From positions 1-53,786 of the forward strand of contig CALCGT010000055.1 in the NCBI GenBank assembly GCA_937901125.1: 53,786 nt of DNA. The letters run 5' to 3'. Positions 1 to 6,851 of the stretch are shown piece by piece. This DNA is from an uncultured Clostridia bacterium. Lineage in GTDB: Bacteria > Bacillota > Clostridia > Lachnospirales > Anaerotignaceae. Each line of letters starts with the position of its first letter. Position 1 is the stretch's first letter. The notes beneath the pieces were generated by a model. That model was not told where the DNA came from. It worked only from the letters and a program-made list of their open reading frames with translations, and did no database searches. The position numbers and the translations under genes were made by a program.

Positions 1-60
1 ACCCCTTATGAAGTTTATTTTTCTGTATCGTTGCACTTGACTTGACAATTCAAGAGCATA

Positions 61-92
61 AAAAAAGCGTCCCAAACATTGGGACGCTTTCA
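61..92 (-). terminator. Rho-independent terminator after tRNA-Thr
   Basis: An 11-bp hairpin (AAAGCGTCCCA / TGGGACGCTTT) followed on the minus strand by a T-run, directly downstream of the tRNA-Thr gene. Positions 1-60 show no further feature. Confidence 0.85.
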
Positions 93-165
93 AGCTGCTA
101 ACGGGACTTGAACCCGTGACCTCCGCCTTACCAAGGCGACGCTCTACCGACTGAGCCATAGCAGC
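93..165 (-). tRNA. tRNA-Thr (anticodon GGT)
   Basis: Full cloverleaf on the minus strand: 7-bp acceptor stem (GCTGCTA/TAGCAGC), a D-arm, a T-arm with GGTTCAAGTCC, and an anticodon loop TTGGTAA giving GGU (Thr). The 3' CCA is not encoded; the discriminator base is U. It follows sigH on the same strand, as in many clostridia where this tRNA sits between sigH and the secE/nusG/ribosomal protein region. Confidence 0.95.
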
Positions 166-199
166 AAAGGTCTGATGTGATATCATCCTATATATGATA

Positions 200-859
200 T
201 CACATACCTTCTACACCGTCAAGGTTTTTTTCTTCCAGAAATTTCTCCAATTTTTTCTTGACCCGCTGCAGGGCATTATCAATGGATTTTTCCGGTTTAT
301 CCAATACATGGGCGATCTCAAAATAACTTCTGCCCTGTAAATACAGCACCAATACCCTTGTTTCAAAGCTGCTCAGGGTCTTTACCATCTGGTTCTCCAG
401 AAAGCTCTTATTTTCCTGACCGATGAGCAATGCCTCGGGGTTCAGCAATGCACTGCTGCTGCTCTGCAAAAAGTCCATGTATGTCTGTTCGGATTCTTCC
501 TCATAAACAGGTTTATTCAGAGAAACATAAGAATTCAAAGGCTGATGCTTTTGTCTGGTAGCTGCTTTGATGGCAGTGATCATCTGGCGGTTCACACAAA
601 GCTCCGCAAAGCTGCGAAAGGAAGCATTCTTCTCTTCATTATAATCCCTTACGGCTTTATACAGACCGATCATTCCTTCCTGGATGATATCTTCGCTGTC
701 TGCGCCGATCAGGAAATACGCTCTGGATTTGGCACGCACCAGAGATTTATATTTATCCAGCAGATATTCCTGTGCTGCCTCATCGCCATTCTGGGCCATC
801 AGCACCAGTTCTTCGTCCTTCTTCTGTTCATAATTCTGTTCTTTCGTTGTCTCTGCCAT
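200..859 (-). CDS. sigH: RNA polymerase sigma-H factor
   Basis: 219 residues, close to the usual ~218 of sigma-H. Region 2 lies around residues 38-75 (SEDIIQEGMIGLYKAVRDYN), followed by a region 3-like stretch, and region 4 with its helix-turn-helix near 170-215. In spore formers sigma-H directs transcription at the start of sporulation and in stationary phase. The ATG at 859 is chosen because it is preceded by GGAGAAAGAAG; an upstream open stretch has no conserved sequence. It is the last gene of the conserved string ispF-cysE-cysS-mrnC-rlmB-rae1-sigH, with a 22-nt gap from rae1, so it is probably co-transcribed with it. Confidence 0.95.
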   Translation of the reverse strand: MAETTKEQNYEQKKDEELVLMAQNGDEAAQEYLLDKYKSLVRAKSRAYFLIGADSEDIIQEGMIGLYKAVRDYNEEKNASFRSFAELCVNRQMITAIKAATRQKHQPLNSYVSLNKPVYEEESEQTYMDFLQSSSSALLNPEALLIGQENKSFLENQMVKTLSSFETRVLVLYLQGRSYFEIAHVLDKPEKSIDNALQRVKKKLEKFLEEKNLDGVEGM

Positions 860-881
860 ATGCTTCTTTCTCCGTCGTTGA

Positions 882-1400
882 TTATTTCTTTCGCCGCAGG
901 GCTTCGAACCATGCCAATGATTCCTCATCCAGATGATCCGCCAGAATATTATTTTTCGGCGGTCTGTTTTCAATAAATTTTTCCCTCAGTTCTGTTTCCA
1001 CAGCCTGTACTTCCATCCAAAGCTCCCTTGCGGTCATTCTTGTTGCCCCCTGACCGTAAATAATGAGCTGTTCCAAGCCATCCCCTGTGGCAACCCGCAC
1101 TTTATAATGCTTCGGCAAAGAAGTCACCACCCGCTCGATATAATGATCGGCGGTTTCGGCTTCCTTTGTGTATACAACATATATATTGTTATATTCGTAT
1201 ACGGTACCAATGTTGCCTTTTACCAGATAGCCGTCAAACACCAGAATAATAGTGTCCTTACTGGTGCCTTTATAGTTTGAGAGGATATCCATCAGCCGCT
1301 GACGGGCGCTTTCCAAGCTGACTTCCTCTACCAGTTCTTTCAATTCGTCCCATGCGTAAATGATGTTATAGCCATCCACCAGCAAAAACTCCTTCGCCAA
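882..1400 (-). CDS. rae1: Rae1/YacP-type NYN-domain endoribonuclease
   Basis: 172 residues. The N-terminus LLVDGYNIIYAW with an acidic residue (Asp9) is the hallmark of the PIN-like NYN domain. In Bacillus subtilis Rae1 (YacP) cuts mRNA in the ribosomal A-site in a translation-dependent way; that activity is inferred here by family. The start is a TTG at 1400 with AAAGGAGGGGAATC in front of it; no ATG has comparable support. It lies between rlmB and sigH exactly as in Bacilli and Clostridia. A palindromic repeat unit (1420-1507) separates it from rlmB. Confidence 0.88.
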   Translation of the reverse strand: MAKEFLLVDGYNIIYAWDELKELVEEVSLESARQRLMDILSNYKGTSKDTIILVFDGYLVKGNIGTVYEYNNIYVVYTKEAETADHYIERVVTSLPKHYKVRVATGDGLEQLIIYGQGATRMTARELWMEVQAVETELREKFIENRPPKNNILADHLDEESLAWFEALRRKK

Positions 1401-1419
1401 CAGATTCCCCTCCTTTCTA

Positions 1420-1507
1420 AGACCTAAGACCTTGGGACTCCGTCCCAAACCCTGCTAGGGGAATGATTCCCCTCGTGGGAGTATTTGGGGCAAAGCCCCC
1501 AAGGTCT
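1420..1507. repeat. Palindromic intergenic repeat, copy 1
   Basis: Three nested short palindromes in a row: gggactccgtccc, aggggaatgattcccct and ttggggcaaagcccccaa, between rlmB and rae1. The same three-part arrangement recurs at other gene borders in this window. Confidence 0.7.
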
Positions 1508-2278
1508 TTACTTCGTGTAATTTCTCTGGCGAACGACCTCGTACATCAATAAAGCCGCCGCTACAGATGCATTCAGAGAAGAAATCTTGCCGTACATAGG
1601 AATAGATGCCGTAAAATCACAGTTTTCCTTCACCAGTCTGCTGACGCCTTCCCCTTCACTGCCGATGACCAGACCAATAGGTCCTTTCAGGTTGGTATCA
1701 AAATGATCCGCTTCGCCCATATCCGCACAAGCAAACCACAAACCTTCTTTTTTCAGGTATTCCATGGTTTTTACGATGTTTGTCACACGGGCTACAGGCA
1801 TGTATTCGATGGCACCAGCAGATGTTTTGCCTACTGTGGCATTCAAGCCTACAGAACGTCGCTTGGGAATGATCACGCCATGGGCACCGGCACATTCCGC
1901 TGTCCGCAAAATCGCCCCTAGATTATGAGGGTCTGTGATGCCATCCAGCAGGATAATGAAGGGATCTTCCCCTTTTTCTCTTGCCACTGCCAAAATATCA
2001 TCCACATCCACATAATCATGGGCAGAAACCAGGGCAATCACACCCTGGTGATTCTTTGTCTGGGAAATCTCATCCAACTTCTGACGGCTTGTTTCCTGAA
2101 TGACAACACCTTTTTCCGCAGCCTGTGCCACGATGCGTTTGATGGTGCCTTCCACGTTGCCCTTCTGCACCAGCAGCTTTTCAATATCTCTGCCGCTTCT
2201 CAGCACTTCCAGCACGGCATTTCTGCCTTCCAGCTGGTTTTCGTTATATTCTCTTTCCTGTCTTCTTTCTCTTTCCAA
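1508..2278 (-). CDS. rlmB: 23S rRNA (guanosine-2'-O-)-methyltransferase RlmB
   Basis: 256 residues, SpoU/TrmH (SPOUT) family. The N-terminal RNA-binding domain starts with EGRNAVLEVLRSGRDIEKLL (about residues 17-36). The SPOUT motifs follow: DPHNLGAILRTAE (motif 1), GLVIGSEGEGVS (motif 2) and IPMYGKISSLNASVAAALLMYE (motif 3, whose knot binds S-adenosylmethionine). RlmB methylates the 2'-OH of a guanosine in domain V of 23S rRNA. The start is TTG at 2278 behind AGGAGGGTCTCTT. Neighbours mrnC and rae1 are also RNA-processing genes. Confidence 0.93.
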   Translation of the reverse strand: MERERRQEREYNENQLEGRNAVLEVLRSGRDIEKLLVQKGNVEGTIKRIVAQAAEKGVVIQETSRQKLDEISQTKNHQGVIALVSAHDYVDVDDILAVAREKGEDPFIILLDGITDPHNLGAILRTAECAGAHGVIIPKRRSVGLNATVGKTSAGAIEYMPVARVTNIVKTMEYLKKEGLWFACADMGEADHFDTNLKGPIGLVIGSEGEGVSRLVKENCDFTASIPMYGKISSLNASVAAALLMYEVVRQRNYTK

Positions 2279-2308
2279 AAGAGACCCTCCTAGCTGTTTT
2301 TATATACG

Positions 2309-2357
2309 CCATAAAGCCGAGGGGAAAAATCACTGTTTTTCCCTTCGGCTTTTGTAT
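2309..2357. terminator. Strong hairpin between mrnC and rlmB
   Basis: A long stem pairs aaagccgagggGAAAAA with TTTTTCccttcggcttt. The T-run is better on the plus strand than on the minus strand, so it may be a partial terminator or an mRNA-processing stem rather than a full stop. Confidence 0.45.
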
Positions 2358-2362
2358 TGCAG

Positions 2363-2788
2363 TTACTTGTCTAATTTTTCCGCCATTCCCAGTTTGAACA
2401 GCTCCACGACTCTTTCCTTTTCCCCTTTCAGGTAAAGGTATCCGAAGAGGGCTTCCAAGCCTGTGGCATGGCGATAATCCATCAGATCGGCATTTTTTGG
2501 CACAGTGAAGGATTTTGCATTGCGTCCCCTGCGGAACACGCCTTCCTCTTCTTCTGTCAATGCATCCTTGATGCGGTAGTACAGTTCCGCCTGTGCTTTT
2601 GCATTGACCATATCTCGCGCCTTTTTATGCAGCTTGTTCACAGGGGCATTGCCATCGGTCAAAGCCGTTAGCCGCACCAGCACTTCAAACACTGCATCGC
2701 CAATATGTGCCAGAGCAAGGGAAGAATATTCCCGCGGATCTAATTCCCCCTGCCCGCCTAATACTAAATCAAGTTCTTTCAGATCCAT
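2363..2788 (-). CDS. mrnC: Mini-ribonuclease III (MrnC)
   Basis: 141 residues, the typical size for MrnC, which has an RNase III catalytic domain but no double-stranded RNA-binding domain. The catalytic signature ALAHIGDAVFE supplies Asp31 and Glu35; a second acidic cluster follows near MDYRHATGLEALFGYLYL at the C-terminus. In B. subtilis the enzyme trims 23S rRNA precursors. The start ATG sits 3 nt after the cysS stop, so the two are translationally coupled. Confidence 0.93.
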   Translation of the reverse strand: MDLKELDLVLGGQGELDPREYSSLALAHIGDAVFEVLVRLTALTDGNAPVNKLHKKARDMVNAKAQAELYYRIKDALTEEEEGVFRRGRNAKSFTVPKNADLMDYRHATGLEALFGYLYLKGEKERVVELFKLGMAEKLDK

Positions 2789-2791
2789 GGC

Positions 2792-4204
2792 TTAGCCTCT
2801 GAACCACTGTACACCCTGACGAGTATCTTTGATGGTGATGCCCATAGCCGCCAGTTCATCACGGATCGCATCAGCCTTTGCAAAGTCTTTCGCTTTCTTT
2901 GCTTCTGCTCTCTGAGCGATCAATGCTTCGATCTTTGCTACTTCTTCATCGGAAACAGTTTCTTCCTTCAGTTCCGCTACACCCAGAACACCGCACAGGT
3001 GATCCAGCATATCCTGAATCTTCATTGCAAATTCTTTGGATGCGCCGGCTTTGATCTCGATATTGGAGAAACGAACCAGTTCATAGATAGCAGAAACAGC
3101 ATCGGCTGTATTGAAGTCATCATCCATTGCTGCTTCGAACTGACCTTTGTAGCCGTTCAGTTCTGCTTCTTTTTCAGCTTCTTCTGCTGTCATCTTTGTA
3201 TCAGCAGCGTTTGCAATATAGAAGTTCAGTTCTTTTCTTGCGTTTTTGATTCTTTCCAGACCATTCTGGCAAGCTTTCATCAGTTCATCACTGAAGTTGA
3301 TGGGGCTTCTGTAGTGGCCGTTCAGGATAAAGAAACGGATAACTTCATAGGGGAAGTGTTTTGCGATATCTCTTACTGTAAAGAAGTTGCCCAGAGATTT
3401 GGACATTTTTTCGTTATCAACAGTGATGAAGCCATTGTGCAGCCAATATCTTGCAAATGTGCAGCCATTTGCAGCTTCAGACTGTGCGATTTCGTTTTCA
3501 TGGTGAGGGAAGATCAGGTCTTCACCGCCGGCATGGATATCGAAGGTATCGCCCAGGTGGTGTTTGGACATAACAGAACATTCGATGTGCCAGCCGGGTC
3601 TGCCGTCGCCCCAAGGAGAGGGCCAGCTGGGTTCGCCTTCTTTTTTGGGTTTCCACAGAACGAAGTCTGTAGGGTTTTTCTTTGCATCGTCGATAGTAAC
3701 ACGTTCAGATGCACCGGCAATCAGTTCATCCAGATTCTTTCTGGACAGTTTGCCGTATTCAGGAAATTTCTTTGTATCATAGTAAACAGTACCCTTATCT
3801 TCATAAGCAAAGCCCTTGTCGATCAGAGTCTGAACCATTGCAATGATACCATCCATTTCTTCTGTTACGCGGGGGTGAACAGTTGCTCTTTTTACATTCA
3901 AGCCGTCTGCATCGCGGAAAGCTTCTTCAATGTACTTATTAGAAATTTCAGACATTGTTTTGCCTTCTTTGTTCGCTCTGTTGATGATCTTATCGTCAAC
4001 GTCTGTGAAGTTCTGAACATAAGTTACATCATAGCCTTTGTATTCCAGATAACGTCTTACGGTATCGAATACAACGTAAGGTCTGGCATTGCCGATGTGG
4101 ATATAGTCGTACACAGTAGGGCCGCAAACGTACATTTTTACTTTGCCTTCCTCCATGGGTACGAATTCTTCCTTCTGTCTTGTCATTGTATTATATAATT
4201 TCAT
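2792..4204 (-). CDS. cysS: Cysteinyl-tRNA synthetase
   Basis: 470 residues, a class I synthetase. HIGN signature at residues 36-39, KMSKS in DNEKMSKSLGN, and zinc ligands consistent with Cys27, the WHIECS segment and the HHENE segment. It charges tRNA-Cys. I prefer the ATG at 4204 (AAAGGAAAGG lies about 10 nt upstream) to a GTG three codons earlier that sits on top of the ribosome site. It follows cysE but about 300 nt separate them and a likely separate promoter lies at 4347-4375, so cysS need not depend on the T-box upstream of cysE. Confidence 0.96.
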   Translation of the reverse strand: MKLYNTMTRQKEEFVPMEEGKVKMYVCGPTVYDYIHIGNARPYVVFDTVRRYLEYKGYDVTYVQNFTDVDDKIINRANKEGKTMSEISNKYIEEAFRDADGLNVKRATVHPRVTEEMDGIIAMVQTLIDKGFAYEDKGTVYYDTKKFPEYGKLSRKNLDELIAGASERVTIDDAKKNPTDFVLWKPKKEGEPSWPSPWGDGRPGWHIECSVMSKHHLGDTFDIHAGGEDLIFPHHENEIAQSEAANGCTFARYWLHNGFITVDNEKMSKSLGNFFTVRDIAKHFPYEVIRFFILNGHYRSPINFSDELMKACQNGLERIKNARKELNFYIANAADTKMTAEEAEKEAELNGYKGQFEAAMDDDFNTADAVSAIYELVRFSNIEIKAGASKEFAMKIQDMLDHLCGVLGVAELKEETVSDEEVAKIEALIAQRAEAKKAKDFAKADAIRDELAAMGITIKDTRQGVQWFRG

Positions 4205-4245
4205 GGGATTCACACCTTTCCTTTCTTGTCTTTTTTTGAGGGGTT

Positions 4246-4288
4246 CCTCCTCAATCTCCCACCAAGGGAGTCACTCCCTGCACCCGCC
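4246..4288. repeat. Palindromic intergenic repeat, copy 2 (partial)
   Basis: Contains caccaagggagtcactccctgc, which in reverse complement matches the core of the other copies (TGCAGGGAGTGACTCCCTTGG). Confidence 0.55.
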
Positions 4289-4346
4289 ACACAAAACTTG
4301 GTTTTACAAAGGGGATATTTATATTTTATCTTGCACAAATTTACCT

Positions 4347-4375
4347 AGGATATAGTATAACACAAAATCAGTCAA
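4347..4375 (-). promoter_or_regulatory. Sigma-A type promoter for cysS
   Basis: On the minus strand TTGACT (4375-4370), a 17-nt spacer and TATCCT (4352-4347). Confidence 0.65.
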
Positions 4376-4439
4376 ACTGCTGTAAATTTCTCATGTTTTT
4401 CAATATTTTTCTGCAAAAGCGTATGCTTTTGTGTATCAA

Positions 4440-4513
4440 GTCAAGGATCTAAGACCCTTGTAGGGGTCGAGGGGACAAAGTCCCTCCCAGGGTTTGGGGC
4501 AGAGCCCCAATCA
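4440..4513. repeat. Palindromic intergenic repeat, copy 3
   Basis: Contains ggggacaaagtccct and ttggggcagagccccaa, running into the 3' end of cysE. Confidence 0.6.
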
Positions 4514-5089
4514 GATCGCACGACGTTTCTTGTGCCCTGTCAGCTGTTCAGGGGCAATAGGCGGAATACGAACCCCGTCTTTTCTTACGATCATAACAGG
4601 AGAACCAACAGCTGTTACGTTTGGAGGCAGATCCTGTGTTACCACTGAACCGGCACCAATCTTCGTATCGGCCCCAATGGTCACAGGCCCCAAAACGATA
4701 GTCCCTGCACCAATCATAACGTTATCCTCTACGGTCGGGTGACGTTTATTTTTCTGTTTGCCGGTACCGCCCAGGGTTACGCCGTGATACAACATAACAT
4801 TGTCGCCGATCTCCGCTGTTTCACCGATAACGATACCTGCGCCATGGTCAATGAAAAACCGCTTGCCGATGGTGGCACCGGGATGGATCTCGATCCCTGT
4901 CAGGAAACGGGACAGCTGAGAAATGAAACGTGCCGGCACCAGAAGTCCTTTTTTATACAGGCTGTGGGCAATACGATGGTTCACCACCGCCCAAAAGCTG
5001 GGGTACAACAGCACTTCAATGGCACTTTTGAAGGCAGGGTCTTTTTCTCTTACAACTGCAACAGATTCTTTCCAAAATTCTTTCAACAT
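4511..5089 (-). CDS. cysE: Serine O-acetyltransferase
   Basis: 192 residues. It transfers acetyl from acetyl-CoA to L-serine, the first step of cysteine synthesis. The C-terminal two-thirds is a left-handed beta-helix of hexapeptide repeats; DHGAGIVIGE and YHGVTLGGTGK carry the active-site histidines. It has the short N-terminal helical region usual for Gram-positive CysE/EpsC, rather than the longer E. coli form. An AGGAGG ribosome site precedes the ATG at 5089. It lies behind a Cys-type T-box and a 36-codon ORF, so expression should rise when tRNA-Cys is uncharged. Confidence 0.95.
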   Translation of the reverse strand: MLKEFWKESVAVVREKDPAFKSAIEVLLYPSFWAVVNHRIAHSLYKKGLLVPARFISQLSRFLTGIEIHPGATIGKRFFIDHGAGIVIGETAEIGDNVMLYHGVTLGGTGKQKNKRHPTVEDNVMIGAGTIVLGPVTIGADTKIGAGSVVTQDLPPNVTAVGSPVMIVRKDGVRIPPIAPEQLTGHKKRRAI

Positions 5090-5146
5090 ATCAAATTCCT
5101 CCTAAAACGATGTAAATAGTGTGTTTTATTGGGTACGCCCTGCTGC

Positions 5147-5257
5147 TTATGCAGAGGGCTTGGTACACACTTCCATACGCTTTGGTTCTTCCATATGTTT
5201 TTCATTCAGGCAGCCAATCGGCTTCCCATTTTTTCTTTTTGCTTCCCATAAAGCCAT
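5147..5257 (-). CDS. Putative 36-residue protein between the T-box and cysE
   Basis: Begins MALWEAKRKNGKPIGCLNEK and ends TKPSA, with two cysteines (residues 16 and 31) and many lysines. The start has one of the best ribosome sites in the window (AAAAAGGAGGTGGGCCAA before ATG). It is the first open frame after the T-box terminator and ends 57 nt before cysE, so it would be translated only when the T-box reads through. I do not recognise the family. Options are a small regulator or partner of CysE, or a translated leader; a chance frame is possible but the ribosome site argues against it. Confidence 0.55.
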   Translation of the reverse strand: MALWEAKRKNGKPIGCLNEKHMEEPKRMEVCTKPSA

Positions 5258-5282
5258 TTGGCCCACCTCCTTTTTGGAAAAA

Positions 5283-5605
5283 TAAAAAAGTCTTTGCATT
5301 TCTGCAAAGACGAAATTTTTCGCGGTTCCACTTTACTTAGACGGTATACATTTTACCGTCTCACCTCAATGACTATAACGTTGTCAACGGATACAGGCTA
5401 CTAAATATTCGCCCATTCAGTTCAGGAACGCACTTCGTCCTCCCCATCCTGTAAACGGCTCCCACCCAATGTATCTTAAGGTAGTGACAAGCAAACCCAT
5501 GCATCACATCGGCTCAAATCTCACCGCCTTTCACCAAGGCCGTTATTCTCTGTCAGGTGGATGGAAAAACATCATCAGTGTTTTCCAAAGGATTACTCTT
5601 TTCCA
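5283..5605 (-). promoter_or_regulatory. T-box leader, probably tRNA-Cys responsive
   Basis: On the minus strand the T-box sequence AAAGTGGAACCGCG (about 5334-5321) is followed by a terminator hairpin (GTCTTTGCAGAAATGCAAAGAC, then TTTTTT, near 5313-5283). The UGGA in the T-box would pair with an acceptor end UCCA, which fits the U73 discriminator of tRNA-Cys. A UGC codon at 5503-5501 lies in a plausible specifier loop (GATGTGATGCATGGG). The leader starts just after ispF. Confidence 0.88.
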
Positions 5606-5618
5606 TCATCACTTTTTC

Positions 5619-6098
5619 TTATTTTGCTTTTTCCTCCAGCAGACAAACTGCGGAAACGGCGATACCCAATCCTGCGCCGGTAAAGCCCATGCCCTCTTCC
5701 GTGGTGGCCTTCACATTGACCTGATCCACATTGATCTGCAAAGTCTCTGCGATGTTTTTCCGCATCTGCTGGATATGGGCTACCATCTTGGGCTTCTGTG
5801 CAATAATTGTTGCATCGACGTTCATTATACAATATCCTTTCTCAGAAATCAAGTGCAAAACTTGAGACAATAATTTTCTGCTGTCTGCCCCCTTGAACTG
5901 CGGGTCATGATCGGGAAAATGCCTGCCGATATCCCCCAAGGCCGCAGCCCCCAGCAGGGCATCAGAAATGGCATGGAGCAGCACATCCGCATCGGAATGC
6001 CCCAGCAGCCCTTTTTCATAGGGAATCTTTACCCCGCCAATAATCAAATCTCTGTCTTCCACCAATTTATGCACATCATAGCCTGAACCAATCCTCAT
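5619..6098 (-). CDS. ispF: 2-C-methyl-D-erythritol 2,4-cyclodiphosphate synthase
   Basis: 159 residues, the usual length for IspF. Metal ligands Asp8 and His10 in GYDVHKL and His42 in GHSDADVLLHA are present; the C-terminal ATTEEGMGFTGAGLGI motif contacts the cytidine moiety. It forms the cyclodiphosphate in the MEP pathway for isoprenoids. ispD is not adjacent within this window. ispF heads the conserved string that runs down to sigH, though the T-box separates it from cysE. Confidence 0.96.
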   Translation of the reverse strand: MRIGSGYDVHKLVEDRDLIIGGVKIPYEKGLLGHSDADVLLHAISDALLGAAALGDIGRHFPDHDPQFKGADSRKLLSQVLHLISEKGYCIMNVDATIIAQKPKMVAHIQQMRKNIAETLQINVDQVNVKATTEEGMGFTGAGLGIAVSAVCLLEEKAK

Positions 6099-6151
6099 GC
6101 TGTTTCTCCTTTCAATATATGCAGAGAGAGGGAACTTTCCCCCTCCCTTTG

Positions 6152-6568
6152 TTAATGTCCTTTGTGCTTTTCCCGACGCTTTGCCTGCCGCTGTCGGAAC
6201 TTTCGTTCTGCTTCCGCCAATTTTTCCTCTTTGGATCTGACCTTCCGCTCTGTTTTCTGTTCCTCACGCAAAGCAGCCAATGCCTGCTGCGCCTTGGTGC
6301 CAATGCCTTTTTCGCTCATCTGCTTTCGCGCTTCCCGCTGCATGCGCTTGGGATTTTTCCGTTCTGCAGCGATTTTTTCGCCGCTGGTTTTCCCAAAACG
6401 CAATTGCTTTCGGTTCTGCAATAAAAACGCATGCACCTCATAATCCTTTGGCTCCTGGCCAAAAACAACCCTTGCAACCTCCAGACGGTTTCCTTCCTGC
6501 CGCTGATAAACACCGCACCAGAAAGGATCTTCAAAAAACACCGTGAACACAATCGCAACCTTTTCCAT
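6152..6568 (-). CDS. yjdF: YjdF/DUF2992 family protein
   Basis: 138 residues. The N-terminal half carries the family's FFEDPFWCGVYQR and GQEPKDYEV segments; the C-terminal 70 residues are highly charged (Lys/Arg/Glu-rich), suggesting a coiled or nucleic-acid-binding tail. Function is unknown; in other Firmicutes the gene is controlled by the azaaromatic-binding yjdF riboswitch. The ATG at 6568 follows AAAGGAGGGAGCAAC. A matching structured leader lies immediately upstream. Confidence 0.88.
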   Translation of the reverse strand: MEKVAIVFTVFFEDPFWCGVYQRQEGNRLEVARVVFGQEPKDYEVHAFLLQNRKQLRFGKTSGEKIAAERKNPKRMQREARKQMSEKGIGTKAQQALAALREEQKTERKVRSKEEKLAEAERKFRQRQAKRREKHKGH

Positions 6569-6597
6569 GTTGCTCCCTCCTTTTTTCAAATACAAAG

Positions 6598-6690
6598 AAA
6601 GGACGACCATCGTATGCAGGTCATACTCTGGATGGAGGGCTACTGAGGGAATTCTCCCCGTCCGGACTACCAACCGGGCTGTGTTTTTAT
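6598..6690 (-). promoter_or_regulatory. yjdF riboswitch (candidate)
   Basis: The minus-strand leader contains GCCCGGTTGGTAGTCCGGAC, then GGGGAGAATTCCCTCAGTAG and CGTATG-like pairing arms (GTATGACCTGCATAC), placed a few nucleotides before the yjdF ribosome site. The hairpins and the position before a DUF2992 gene match the yjdF riboswitch class as I know it; I recognise the class from memory and could not align it to a model. Confidence 0.7.
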
Positions 6691-6851
6691 CTTTGTTTTT
6701 TCAATATATCCCGATTCCCTTTTCCTGTCAAGTCTCCCCCTCAGCAGCCAACCGGGTTCCGCTCCATTGGGCAATTTTTATATTTCCTGCTTTTTTCCTT
6801 TCAAAAGTGATATACTGGTAACAGAAATGATTTTGAAAGGAAGCGAATGCT

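Larger units (their letters stand above)
4205..4510. other. Intergenic region between cysE and cysS
   Basis: A 306-nt stretch without a gene. It holds a promoter for cysS (4347-4375) and palindromic repeat units at both ends (4246-4288 and 4440-4513). I see no T-box or other riboswitch directly in front of cysS. Confidence 0.7.

Noticed and set aside
3514..3782. Overlapping small frames within cysS
   Set aside because: They coincide with conserved synthetase codons and have no start signal.
2999..4198. Plus-strand open frame opposite cysS
   Set aside because: Antisense shadow of a gene with full synthetase motifs.
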